Translations under genes and position numbers: made by a program
Notes under the pieces: generated by a model
Told to the model about the DNA's origin: nothing
What the model saw: the letters and a program-made list of their open reading frames with translations, nothing else
Database searches by the model: none
Origin: Aphis gossypii
Taxonomy: Eukaryota; Arthropoda; Insecta; Hemiptera; Aphididae
Reading direction: 5' to 3'
DNA length: 64,000 nt
Assembly (NCBI RefSeq): GCF_020184175.1
Contig: NC_065533.1
Coordinates: 48,150,351-48,214,350 of the forward strand
Shown: piece by piece, positions 14,647 through 26,160 of the stretch
Layout of the letters: each line of letters starts with the position of its first letter
How positions within the stretch are numbered: position 1 is the stretch's first letter

Positions 14647-17640
14647 CCAGCAATTAAAAATACCCAAAACTCAACCGTATGGAACTAAACATGAAACGAT
14701 ATTGAGTACGTACATACTATAAAGGCAATCCTGATTCTATAGGCTGCTCAAATTTATAAAATCATAAAAGTATAAAATATAAAATGGATTTCACTTATAA
14801 CCACCGTGTGACACTAGACTAGTCAAACAGACTGCAGTAGGCGCGAACATGTGAAGGACAAAGACTTAAATCGGTTCTAAGGGTGTCCATGTGATAGTCG
14901 GGTGGAGATGGGTACTACAGACCCTGAGACCACCGAGTAGCGTCACCATTGTGTGTGCACGCTCTACGAAACGAAGTAAAAAGGAATATAATATCGTCAA
15001 AAATATTATATACGCGTATTGTGTTTGTTTACAATAATTGAATAAACATGAAGCGTGCGTATCGCGTATGCTGTGCATATATACACAGAAATACAAGATA
15101 GGTACCTACTGTGAGAACACGACATTTCTGTAAGGCCAACTACGCGGGTCTTTATTCATTTTCGTCGTTCAATATTTCGTTAGCCGGGTCGTATCTCGTT
15201 TTTATTTATTTCGTTTCCGCAATATACAGATAGGGTCAACGAGATGAAAAAATAAACCCCTGCCGCCACCGCCGATTTATATCAATAGGCGGTACATAGG
15301 ACTTCATACGAATATACGATACAACACACCGCGCGCGTGCTGTATAATATTTATATACTCATTCCACCTCGTCGTATTCACGTATGTATGTACACCAAAT
15401 ATTGACCAGTGACCACGCAGAGCTGCAGAAGTATTCAACATTTGAATTAAGTACAGCCACCCACTCAAAACGGCGAACCCAAATCGTCTACAATAACACA
15501 TTGTGCTCGCCTTGTGTGTTGTATTGTGTATGGGTAATAATATTGTACGTCGTCGAAATACACTGCACCAGCACTACTACCGAGGGAGTTACTGAGGGAA
15601 TACAAAAACACAATGCGCGTTCAAACAACATATGTATTATTACAATACATATTAATACATCGGCACAGTGTTCAGAAAATCGTATTAATTTCTATACAGC
15701 GATATTGTATTAAGCTATCCCTGTTGATCGGATATAATACGCTTAGGATGACGAACGTATAAAAAATTGGTTTTCTAGCGCAAATTATGTGTCCCACCGA
15801 TTCTTACAAAAGAGGGTTCTGGTGCAAGAGCTAGGGATGGATTAGTCACACAATCTTTCTTAACTTAATTACACATATGAATTTGGCGTTGGAAAATAAT
15901 TAATTAGTAAAACCAATGTAAATCAATATGTCTATCAAATATCTAGTTAAATTATTACCTATTTTATTGTTAATTATATAATATTCCGAAACCCTTGACA
16001 CTTATTAAGACTTAAGAGAAGAGTTCATACTAACATTTAAGAGAAAAGATTTTATTATTTTTTTTTTAAGTACTACGTAAACGTTAAATTGGTATAAAGA
16101 GAAAAACCCTGACAGGCTAATTTTTCTATAATATATTCCAGAAACATCTACAATAAAATCTGGTTAGCTCTAGATTGACCACAGTTAGATAGACCGTGAA
16201 CCGCACTATAGACAAGCTATAAAACTTGAATTAGTCGGCGCTTTTGAATACCACCCAAAATGCAGAATACAACACAAAATGTAGATATATATTTACCATA
16301 GAATTTAATACTTAGTACTTACCACTAATTACCACACATTGAAATTCAGTTCAATGCTTTTAATCACAACTAATTACTTTTTTCAAGTATAATATTAATA
16401 AATAGATTTTTTTATTTCGGTATTCATAAAAACAAATAAAAAAGTTTTCTTGTTTATAACTTTATTAATAAAACTGTGCTTAAAATAAGTACACGATGGT
16501 AATTTTTCTTAGTGGTCTTGTTGAATGGAAACACTAAATTTTATTTTGCACTTTTTATGTTAATTTTACACGAAAATTAAACGTGTTATTATATTTTATT
16601 ATACATTTATAATTTTTATCTTTATAAATATTATCATTATAATTGTTAGAAATAATTTTGAGATACTATGTTATTTGTTAGATATGTTTTAGTAGAAAAA
16701 AATCTCAGACGTTGGTAACATGACGAAAAATATTTTCTATTGTAAAAAAAGCAAAATGTTATTAGTTTTAAATAATTACACGTTTTATAAAGAACTAAAT
16801 AGTAATTAGTAATTATACAAGCAAGAGTTAAATGGAGATAAACATTGAAGTAATGCACTTCAGAGCCATCAAAGCTATTTATAAATTAAGTTGAAAAAGA
16901 TATTAAAAAAAAAACATTTGCCGAGTAAAAATTTAACGAAAAAAATTACCTACCTATTTCTAATTCTTCAAAATGGAAAACTGTATGATATTTTTAAATA
17001 GGTGCTTATAAAAATTAATAGACTAAGAATAGTTCAATCAAGAATCATAAGTGTTTATAGATATAAACTACATTCGTAGAAATATTTATTGTCTGAAAAG
17101 AAAAAACACTTCCACTACTACCTACTAAAATCTATTTCTGAAATTCGCACTCAGCATTAAAAATAATTGACTAACATAATAACAAAGTTGAGAATTTTCT
17201 ATTATGTTATATAACAATGAAATAAAAGATATAATATGTTCTACATTATAAAATCAAACTTAAAATATTTATACTCCCAAGATACAATACAAATTTCGGT
17301 TTTTTTTTTCCAATTATTTACGATACACTAAAGAAAAATACTTAAGCTTTTAAGCTTGAATTTAGTCTGTTTATTATTGTATCTGATTTTGAACAAAGTA
17401 TTAATGAGATAGTATCCAAAGTTATTATGTTTTTCATTTCAATCGTGGGATGTAGATTTCACCTCACTCAATCATGGCGGAAACATATATCTATATCATC
17501 ATATTTTAAAGCAATATTCTGGCAAATAATCGAACCTAATACTTAAGAGGAAGAGAAATTACTAATACTTTTTTAAAATAACCAGTAAAAATAAAAAATA
17601 AAATGTTTAGACAATACCCATTTTTTTAACTAAACTTAAA

Positions 17641-19119
17641 ACTAATATATAACTAAGATACTTACATAAAATTTTAATCAAAATATTTTTATTAGCATTT
17701 TTTATGCATGATGTAATTTTATAAATATATTGATTCTTATTGAGCTTAATTTTAATGCTTTGAAAATTTCAATTTTTATTTAGGGTTTTAACACAAATAT
17801 CGATAAAAAATTAAGTACCTAGAAACTTGACTTAAAAGATTGATTTTTTTTATAAGTGTTTTTAATTCAAATTTTGACAAAATTCGTCAAAATATGCAAA
17901 TAATTTTGCTGTGAATATTTTTTCAAGTATTCAATTTTTACAGTAAAGAAGTATAATATGTCCAAAACAATATACTTACGAGTAAAATATATAAACACAG
18001 GTTTTAAGATGTTAAAAAAAATTGGCTGAAATTAGATATTTAAATGAAGATTAACGATCTTAGTTATTTTTTTTATTTTTTGTTTAAAATTAATTACTTT
18101 AATAGTAATATAAAATATATTTGATAAAATAGGCTGTTGGCCATTTTCATAAAGAATTTGTACGCCTAATACTCTAAGTCCTAAGAATCTCTACTAGCTA
18201 ATACTCTAATAGCTGCCATAACATGTATTATACCTAATTAAACGATAAACGTGTACATAGATTATCGTAACGATATGTATATGTAGAAAGTATATAAAAT
18301 AAATTTCCGCAGTTTGTATAATGTTTCTTATCGGTTTTGTCGCAGATTGGATAATCTTAATTTTTTTTGTCGCAGTTTTACATACCTATCAACTTAAAGA
18401 AAAAGGTAAATTTTTTCCGCAGTTTACCATCTCCATTTATTTTATATGACAAATATCCACAAACTTTATTTATTCCATGTAACTAATTAAAATTCTACTC
18501 ATTTTAATTTGTGTGAATTAGCTACAATGTATAAATTAATGTTTTAACAGCAAGTTTATTTTTTTAAATGTGTAAGTATTGTATTTTCTATGATGAACTG
18601 TTTGAAAATTCAATAATTATATCACCACTACTGATTTATCAGTAGTAATTGTTGTTTTCCTTACACAATGTTTTTTTTCATTTTTCCTACCTATACAATG
18701 ATTAAGATGTATAAATTATAAAAAAAATAAACACAATTAAATAACAATAAACCAGTTATTAATAATTATTAATTTGGAATTAAGAAACAAATAAGTTATT
18801 TATTTGTATGTTTTTAATTTTGGTTTTCAAGTTTCAAATGATCAGGACTCTAGAAGAGAGGCAAATTAGGGTACTTGAATGGGAAATTTTGGTCAAAGGG
18901 TGCCAAATTATCAAATAACCGTGTCATAATATAGAAAGGCTGAATATGAGAGAGGTTAATTTTATACTTTGACCCTGTTAAAAAAATATGCTAGTTCAGC
19001 CCCTGATGTGGTCGTTTACTTTGAGTACTGAAATACAATACTTATCAATTATCATACACAACAAGTTTTTGTTTCATAATGATAGTGATTTCTATATATT
19101 TTATAAAGATAAGGAGCCA
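17641..19119. repeat. Degenerate repeat-rich stretch
   Basis: Short words shared with family A recur here, for example the block around ACAAAATTCGTCAAAATATGCAAATAATTTTG at 17875-17910, which parallels 19160-19205. Around 18.3-18.42 kb the word CGCAG followed by TTT or ATT occurs four times. A CAGGACTCTAG/..AGCCCCTGATG pair near 18842-19007 looks like weak hAT-type ends, but no target duplication is visible. No coding sequence was recognised. Confidence 0.4.
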
Positions 19120-19640
19120 ATCAAAAATCGTTAGTCATATTTTTTTATATAAGCGCTTAAAATTCAAATTTTTACAAAATATGTCAAAATTCGCTAGTAA
19201 TTTTGTAGTTGAAAAATCATAAAATTGTTTGTGTTTATATCTAAGTTTAAAAAATTCAACACAAAGTTAAGATCACATAATTTTAGATTTTTATTATAAG
19301 TAGTTAAAAATTTCAATTACTAGTCGTAAAAACTTGAAACATACTCCAGTTATTTAAATTTGCATTTTCTCTACAAGGTTTAATTTTGGAGTATTCAGGT
19401 CATTAAAACATAAACAAACTTTTTCACCACCCAATTTAAAATATATTCTTAGGCTGACAAATCATCTCCATTCAGAATCGTTTTTCGTATACAATGATAC
19501 CTATCATTAGATTCAAATTTAACACTCATATACGTATATAATAGTAATCCACATATACCCTTATGTACAGCTTAGCGGTACCCACTTGACCACGCTTTTT
19601 TTTTATTTGAATATAAACTTTTGGTCGTGTATTTTCTGAA
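19120..19640 (+). repeat. Dispersed repeat family A, copy 2
   Basis: This copy is in the opposite orientation to the one at 0.5-1.2 kb and the same as the one at 20.4-21.4 kb. It carries the ordered landmarks GTCATTAAAACATAA, CTGACAAATCATCTCC, the AATCGTTTTT block, ATGATACCTATCATT and an end in CTTGACCACGCTTTTTT. The T-rich end could reflect a retroelement tail read on the other strand, but no open frame survives. Confidence 0.75.
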
Positions 19641-19761
19641 CTTTTTCATACACGTAGAGTACTAAAGACAACAATATTTTGAACCACTCTCAAAATGAGA
19701 TAATCTTCATACAATTTTAAATCATTATTTGCGGAAACTTAAAACGTTTACATGATATATT

Positions 19762-19915
19762 CAGGCCCGGCTCAAGGGGTAGGTGACATGGGCCCACACC
19801 TAGGACACAATTTAACGTTTTTGTATTATAGATAAAAAAAATATTTGATTTAATATGTAAAGGGGTGGCAAAACTCAAGTTTACCTAGGTATATTAAACA
19901 CTTGAGCCGATCCTG
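19762..19915. mobile_element. Small hAT-like MITE (154 bp)
   Basis: The left end reads CAGGCCCGGCTCAAG. The right end, read on the minus strand, is CAGGATCGGCTCAAG, so 13 of 15 positions match. Flanking 8-mers GATATATT and AATGTATT agree at 6 of 8 positions, consistent with an aged 8-bp target duplication. There is no coding capacity. Assignment to hAT rests on the CAGG terminus and 8-bp duplication only. Confidence 0.6.
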
Positions 19916-20214
19916 AATGTATTATATTATTATGAAATTTAATATAAGTAGTGATTATTTTTATTTCTTTTAATTTATTATCGTATATGACGTATACTGC
20001 CATGAATTATTTTTTACTATCTACTGTACAGCAGAGCGTTGTACAACTAATCACCCTTTTTCTAATTTCAATATTGCCTTTCTTTAAACTTACCTGCAAA
20101 TAATATTTATAAAATTTCAAATATGAAAAAGAATGAGTGGAGAATTTTATATTAAGGATATAAAATTATTTAATTATAAACAAAAAATTGTAAAAATAAA
20201 AATAAAAATAATGA

Positions 20215-20330
20215 ACAAAAAATATTGACGGTCACCCATCCGTTTACGCAGCATAAAACCGCTGGCTAAGCCGGAGGAAACTTGATAGAATCCCACGACC
20301 GCCAGAGGTTGTCCAAAAGGTACTAGCGTA
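20215..20330 (-). repeat. GC-rich repeat fragment with a 5S-like box
   Basis: On the minus strand this isolated GC-rich island contains GGATGGGTGACCG, which matches the conserved box C region of eukaryotic 5S rRNA genes. Ahead of it is a CCGGCTTAGCCAGCGG segment. The remainder does not align to a full 5S gene, and the 3' side runs into AT-rich tail-like sequence. A 5S-derived SINE or another Pol III-type repeat fragment is the best guess. Confidence 0.35.
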
Positions 20331-20439
20331 GTAAAGAAATACGTTATTTAAATTGAAACATTTATCATTACAATAATAAAATAATTTGTGTATTTTCGTT
20401 TTTTTTTCTTTTTGTTTAAATATATATTCGTGTGGTTTT

Positions 20440-21360
20440 TTATTTTAATTACTATATCACTAATATTTTCATTTTATGATTGCTTATAAAATTATGTTAA
20501 AATTTGAAATTTAAAAATCAAATTTGTACGAAATATGTTAAAATTGCGATAATTTACAAGTAATTTTGTAGTTGAAAATTCATACAAAAATTTTATTTAT
20601 ATCTAAGATTAAAAAATTCAACACTAACTTTTCCATAAATTTTCCTTCAAATATTTATCGAAGCCTCATTATTGGAAAAATGATATGAGCGTTTGAATTT
20701 TAAATTTTTACGAAATCGAGTAACGATAACGATGTATCCTTAAACGATTATCAATATTTGTTATTATTCAAAAAGTGTAAATCGTAGGTACTTGAAAATT
20801 TCCCCAGTTATTAATATTGTCATTTTTTACATAATTTAATTTTCAAAATATTTTAATATTTTAAGGCTAATAATATTATAGGTATTTTAAGTATTCGTTT
20901 TTGTTTAGTTTTTTTTTTTATATAAATACCAATAAAATTATTTTGACTGAATCAAAATCTTGAATATTTGCAAATTGTTTTGTAGCTAAAATTTATAAAA
21001 AAAAATGTTATCTTTAGTTAATAACGATTTTCTATCAATTAATTTAAGATTTTTGATATAATTAAAAATTATTAGTCGTAGAAACTTGAAACACAAGTTT
21101 TTAAATTTACATTTTCTGTACATGGTTTAATTTTAGGATATTTAGGTCATTAAAACATAAGCCACCTTTTTCACCAACCAATTTAAAATAAGCTGACAAA
21201 TCATCTCCGTTTATAATCATTTTTCAAAACAATGATACTTATCATTGGATTCGAATTTAATTCTCCAATAGTCCTATGTATAATAGTGGCACACGGCACC
21301 TAATGGCTAATGTACAGCAGAGCGGTACCTACTTCACCACATTTTTTTTTTTAATATTTC
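20440..21360 (+). repeat. Dispersed repeat family A, copy 3
   Basis: The longest copy in the window. It shares with copy 1 the TTTACAAGTAATTTT block near 20550. With copy 2 it shares GTCATTAAAACATAA, CTGACAAATCATCTCC, ATGATACTTATCATTGGATTC and a final poly-T after CTTCACCACA. Copies 2 and 3 are direct repeats about 1.3-1.7 kb apart. No reading frame survives. Confidence 0.7.
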
Positions 21361-21749
21361 AGTTATGAGTGACGAATGTTATAACATTTTACCAAATTTT
21401 CAAGCTTTTTGACCAAGAATAACTTTTTAAATTGACAATTAAAGAAAAAAACTAAAAAAATTCTAAAAACTTAAATATAATAAATAAATAATAATACAAA
21501 AAGAGAAAAAATTTTAAAAATTTTAACTACCATAATACCTATGTATAACACTAATATGAATAAATATTTTGTGGAAATTTCAAGTATAGATACGTTTGTT
21601 TGTTTTTAAATTACAACAAAATGTTGTAAATGATGTATATTTTAACATAGCTTGGCACTTGAAACTCTATTTTCTTCTCTGTTAAATTTGTCCCAATTCT
21701 AGCAATGTGTACATAATATATAAATAATATATACACATATATATTATAT

Positions 21750-21773
21750 ATGTGTGTGTGTGTGTGTGTGTGT
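21750..21773 (+). repeat. (TG)n microsatellite
   Basis: About 11 uninterrupted TG units, preceded by an AT-alternating run. It sits directly against the left end of the fold-back element. Confidence 0.9.
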
Positions 21774-22184
21774 CTTCGTCTTACTACTTACTAGTGTGCA
21801 AGATACAATATTACAATATAGCAAATTTGTGTTCAGCAGACAGCAGAATCCATTTTAATATGCTGTTAGCTTGAATAATAGAGTTAATTGACCTATTATC
21901 AAACATAAAGGTAAGAATTATTATCTAGGGTGTCACGTAAGCTTTTATTGGTATTTTAATTTTAAAATGATTTATGAGCACTTTAAAGTTTTAATACTTA
22001 ACATAATTATAACTATGTTTAAAATTAAAATATCAATAAAAAAATACGCGATGCCCTAGATAATAATCTTATCTTTAAGTTAAATAATAAGTAAATTATT
22101 CTAATAATATCATGTATATTAAAGAGCATAAAATGGATTGTGCTGAAATCAAATTTACTACGTGTACGTTAGTAAGACGAAGAC
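21772..22184. mobile_element. Long-inverted-repeat (fold-back) element
   Basis: The left arm (21772 to about 21967) and the right arm (about 22018-22184) are imperfect reverse complements over roughly 170-195 bp. They share GTCTTCGTCTTACTA at the ends, AATCCATTTTA further in, then TTATTATCTAGGG and TATTTTAATTTTAAA next to the centre. The loop is about 50 bp. No coding sequence is present. The structure fits a fold-back MITE. The superfamily is unknown because no target duplication is evident. Confidence 0.75.
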
Positions 22185-22246
22185 AGCACGTCATGCGAAT
22201 ACGACGTCCTTCTTAATTAAAAGTGGTAATTTAGATCTCTTAATTA

Positions 22247-22310
22247 AGTTATTCGTGTGTACATAATACATAATATATATTATGTATGTACTATGTATAC
22301 ACGAATAACT
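22247..22310. repeat. Hairpin-forming inverted repeat
   Basis: AGTTATTCGTGT at the left is the reverse complement of ACACGAATAACT at the right. The inner AT-rich part (ACATAATACATAATATATATTATGT region) also pairs, giving a nearly continuous hairpin of about 64 bp. It lies 60 bp beyond the fold-back element and may be a separate insertion. Confidence 0.7.
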
Positions 22311-22499
22311 AAATATGAACTCATGGCAATTATAAAATAATAAAATAATATATATATATATGTAGATTGTAGGTATATTATGAAAAAAAAAATATAATAT
22401 TATTGTACTCTAAAAACTATAGTGATAGTAGTAATAATAATTTCATAATATTATAATATAAAATGCGATATCATGATTTGTGTCTCGTGATGAATAAAT

Positions 22500-22905
22500 A
22501 AGTGCGGATTTGTATGCATTTGCATTTTTATTCTGGTTGATCGTATGATGTGCTAAGTGAGCACAAAATGTGTTTCGTGACATAACGATTTAAGAAATGA
22601 AACTTTTTTAGTGCATATTTTTGCATATCGCGACATTTTTCTATTTTAAAATTTTAATTGCATATTTCATCTTTTAATGTGCATATTTTGATGTTTTTTA
22701 TTTTTGTTTTTTTAGACATTTTTTAAGTATACAAATCATAATGCAAGAGAAAAATGTTTTATATAGCTTTGATTAATATCAAAATAAATTAATGGGTGTG
22801 ACTTATATTATTATACTTATATTGCTTTTCCAAATATATTTTTCATTTTAACATTTTAGTGCATCTAGCTATTTCACGCATACTTAAAATTTTTTTACCG
22901 CACAT
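22500..22905 (+). mobile_element. MITE-like repeat family B, copy 1
   Basis: Starts near AGTGCGGATTTGTATGC. It then shares TGACATAACGATTTAAG, GAAACTTTTTTAGTGC and ATTGCATATTTCATC with the minus strand of the 60.4-61.0 kb element. The right end is uncertain; CCGCACATT at 22898-22906 may be a decayed inverted end. No reading frame is present. Confidence 0.6.
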
Positions 22906-22969
22906 TCGGTTAAATGCAAATATTAATAAAAAAAATTACATTAAACGTTTTAACGCACTACCTACTGTA

Positions 22970-24130
22970 CAATAGGCGCACCGCGCTCTAGCGATGAATA
23001 CGATTCTCGAACGCGTCGTCGGTAAAAACTAAACACTGAGAAGTAGTATATTTTGTGAATGGGTTCAATCTTCAAATAGTAGTACGATGTACCAGGGGCC
23101 CAGTCGGCGGGCGCTCGTCGCCGTCGTCGCCACCGCCGCCGCCGACGAGAACCGCTGCTGCTATTGCCGCGCTCGGCGGACGGTCGCCGCCGCCGTCGAG
23201 CGCCGCCCGGTACCAGTCGGATGGGCCCCTGTTCACCTAAAAACATTTGTGGGGTAAACCGGCGATCCGACGGACAGCAATGGCGATATCAACGCGGACG
23301 GCGGTCATACCAACCACGGGCCGAAAGCGCACACAAAAATGGGACCACAGCAAAAAGCAAAATAATATAAATTTTGGTCACAACGTGTAGGCGGCGGAAC
23401 AGCACGGCGGCGGACGGCGCCGCTCGCCGTCGTTCAAGTCAGCGCGCCGTGTGTCACAGTCAGCTGCAGCCGCCGCGCCCGGCGGGCGGCCGCAGTAAGT
23501 CAGTCGGTGTGTTCTCGGTTGCCGAGAGAGTCCCGGCGCGGCGCACTGATAAATACGACGAAAACAACAATATTATTACCATTATTCTCCGCGATTTCGG
23601 CCTTCGGCGTCGCGGCAGCCTGTAATCGCGCTGTTGCCGACGATGTGCGTATCAGCCCCGCGTACGACGCGTTATCGTCATTCATCGCTATCGAACAATT
23701 CGATATCGGCTCGGCGTGTGCACATCGTTTTAATGTATTATAATATTATGCTCTGTTTTTCTTTGTATTTTTTTTTTTTTTTAACTTTCTTATGGTCGTT
23801 TTACAATATATGTTCCTCATTTCCGACTGTTCTTATGGCGTTTTAGCCGTTCGCGTTTTCCTCCGCAGATCGTCTTGTACGACTCGCAAACTTATCGGAA
23901 CTCGCGATAAAGTCTTACTCTGGTCGTTGTCCGCCGAATCGCTTCGGATTACCGCTTACAATTTTTATCGATCGTGTGATTTTTTTTTCCTTTTGGTTTA
24001 CTCAAAACTGTTGATCGTTTTAAATACGCCGTCAAAGTCTACACAAACCAACTCGCTTATTTTATTTTCACCTTCTTTGGCGTTCCGTGTGTTGGTCGGG
24101 GAAATAAATTATTGGTCCTGAATCGTTCCA
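22970..24130. promoter_or_regulatory. CpG-rich block upstream of ATG10
   Basis: A sharp GC/CpG island follows AT-rich DNA, densest at 23100-23240 and 23380-23530 with runs of CCGCCG/CGGCGG. The open frames on both strands here are arginine- or proline-rich by composition and are not supported as genes. On the plus strand GCCGCA/GTAAGT at 23494/23495 is a strong donor. It could end a 5' UTR exon of ATG10, spliced to the acceptor at 24636-24637. The block could equally start a leftward gene on the minus strand; a CCTG/GTACAT donor-like site lies at about 23090. Confidence 0.5.
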
Positions 24131-24131
24131 G

Positions 24132-24254
24132 CTATAGACCTCATATTAACACCTTAGTCACGAACATGAATTAAGATTAATTAATTTTATTAATTCACGG
24201 TCACGAATAATAATATTATCTCAATTCGTGACCTCAGTGTTTTTAGGTCTATGG
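24132..24254. mobile_element. Short palindromic MITE in the ATG10 5' region
   Basis: The ends CTATAGACCT and, reverse-complemented, CCATAGACCT match. The match continues inward through AACAC, CTTAGTCACGAA and CTGAGGTCACGAA with small indels, giving inverted ends of about 28 bp around a roughly 60-bp AT-rich centre. A TA dinucleotide flanks or overlaps each end, so a Tc1/mariner-type MITE is possible. It lies about 500 bp upstream of the ATG10 start codon. Confidence 0.55.
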
Positions 24255-24648
24255 TTCCCGCGTCAAAATTCTATAGATATTACAATATCCGTGATATCGT
24301 CCAAGTGTGGTAGTAAACTGATAAATAATGATAACAGTTGACCGTGGTTTGCTGGTTTCGATATAATATTTTAAAATTTTCTTCGTAGACTCGTAGCATT
24401 TGGTTCTTGCTTCTTCGTTCATAGATTTCATTTTAGTATTGTAAATTCATACGTGAAACTTCTCGACGGGTTCGCGTTGTAAGAGTTAACGACGATAGTC
24501 GGCATTGGTTATCCTCGATTAGTATTGAACGAGCCCGTCCCACCATATTAGTCGAAACCGAACAAAGTATTACGTTCGTAATTGCTATTAAAGTTATTTA
24601 ATCGGTGTGAACAACTCTTTTTTATATATATATATAGGTACGCCAATC

Positions 24649-26160
24649 ATGAGCATGACGTACCAACAATTTGTCGATTACGCTACGGATTTAAAAAGTC
24701 ATTCGGACTCTATAGACGACGGTTGGAGTTTATGTCAATATCAATGTCCTATGGTAAAAAACAAGCTACTGAAACTTAATGATTTTCTTTCATTCGACTA
24801 TCAAAATCTTTATTTTTATAACTTCTAGTATTTTTTTTATAGAATGAAAATTATATCAAATATCTAGTAAAAAAGAAGATTCAAAAAATGAATAAATATT
24901 CATTGAAATCTGATCATTCAGGTTAGTTTATCGACCATTACTTATAATAACAACACAATGGTACCTAATATTATTATTGAAACATTGATTTAAATTTTAC
25001 TAGTAATAATATGATGTATTTTACAATTGTAGGATTAAAATCAATATGGACATTATGATATTCTACTCTATCCTATCTCTGAAATTATTTTATTACGATT
25101 ATTTAAGTTATATTTGTCTTACATTATAATATATTTAATCTATATTTGTAACTGCCATTATTGGATAAATTTTTCTGAAAAATGTTATTCTTATTTTTAT
25201 TGATGATAATTATTCTATTAGTACTCTACATATTTTTAGAAAAGCTTTAGCTCTAAAGAATTTAATTTTTAGATTCTCATACAGAAAACAATATTCCAGT
25301 TGTATGTGAGTATCACATATTGTACAATCCAAGCTATTCATGTCCAGATGTGTTTTTTAATATGTGGTCTACTGGTAATTAAATTAAGTACCTAATTACC
25401 AAATTAATGCACTTCAAAATAAAATTTATTTAATTTCATATTTAGATGGAAAGTTACTTTCATTAGAACATGTTTGGTCACTGGTTCATTATTTTTTAAA
25501 AGAAAATGTAGAACGTGACAAGTGGAATGCTATAACCCAAGAGGTATTTACTTTTTTTCTACTAAAAAATTTTTAACAAAACTTGTGCAATAATCAAATT
25601 ATTACTGTTTTAGATACATCCATTTTTTAGTACACCATTTTTCAGATTACATCCTTGTAAGAATACTCACGTTTTGGAAATGTTAGGGTTTTCATCAAAA
25701 AATAACTATGAGTAAGTTGAAGATTTTTAAATCCAGTAATGATAATTTATCATTTAGGTGTGTGATTTACATCTCTATATAAAATTTAAGTATTGTACTG
25801 TATTTCAGTGGTGCTGAACTCTGGTCATGACCAGACCAAATTTTTAAGGGTAGTAGGTATGGTTACTAGCAACGAGTGAATAAATCCTATAAACTATACA
25901 TTTTAATACTAAAATTATGATATTGGGGTGGGGTAGTTAGTACAATTTAAATTAGATCGCTGTTAACCAAACCAGAATTTTGTTCAATGCCACTACTGTA
26001 TTTATTAATAATCAACTATAAATTATTAAAACCGTGTATAAATTTTTATATGTTTAGATTCAATCCTCTAATAGCATGGTTAAGTACTATAAGTCCTCTC
26101 ATTGGTTTAGAGATACATCTATCATATGGAAACAAGGACTCAAAAGTTGAATTTACATAA
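24649..26160 (+). CDS. ATG10: ATG10, E2-like enzyme for ATG12 conjugation
   Basis: ATG10 takes activated ATG12 from ATG7 and transfers it to ATG5, in the cytosol, to build the autophagosome-forming conjugate. Six coding exons are proposed: 24649-24753, 24843-24921, 25273-25374, 25446-25543, 25614-25711, 26058-26160. All have GT..AG borders and together give 585 bases (194 aa; human 220 aa). Early residues DDGWSL fit the family's N-terminal tryptophan region. CEYHILYNPSYSCPDVFF (exon 3) and WNAITQEIHPFF (exons 4-5) match the core. LHPC supplies the presumed catalytic Cys143, and AWLSTISPLIGLEI fits the C-terminal WLS..GP..GL motif. The family's acidic insert between the N-terminal strands is short here. 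The start was chosen because an acceptor-like TATATAG at 24631-24637 precedes it and the frame matches the family; a second ATG lies two codons on. Patr-1 converges from the right. Confidence 0.94.

Larger units (their letters stand above)
9621..17640. other. AT-rich region with scattered element fragments, no recognised gene
   Basis: About 8 kb between CpG-rich blocks. A 60-82 codon pair of frames at 12725-13139 has mixed composition but no splice sites or family resemblance. The patch at 14.8-15.7 kb is less AT-rich than its surroundings and holds several unsupported open frames on both strands; it could hide an unannotated promoter or UTR exon. Two hAT-like element ends are listed separately. 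Nothing else could be assigned. Confidence 0.45.

Noticed and set aside
14866..15713. Frames on both strands in a moderately GC patch
   Set aside because: No splice borders and no conserved motif; at most a promoter-like patch.
18842..19007. CAGG-ended segment resembling a hAT MITE
   Set aside because: Ends match only weakly beyond CAGG, and the flanking 8-mers differ.
22962..23625. Pro/Arg/Gly-rich frames in the CpG-rich block
   Set aside because: CCG/CGG runs create open frames on both strands; no conserved motif or consistent splice pair was found.
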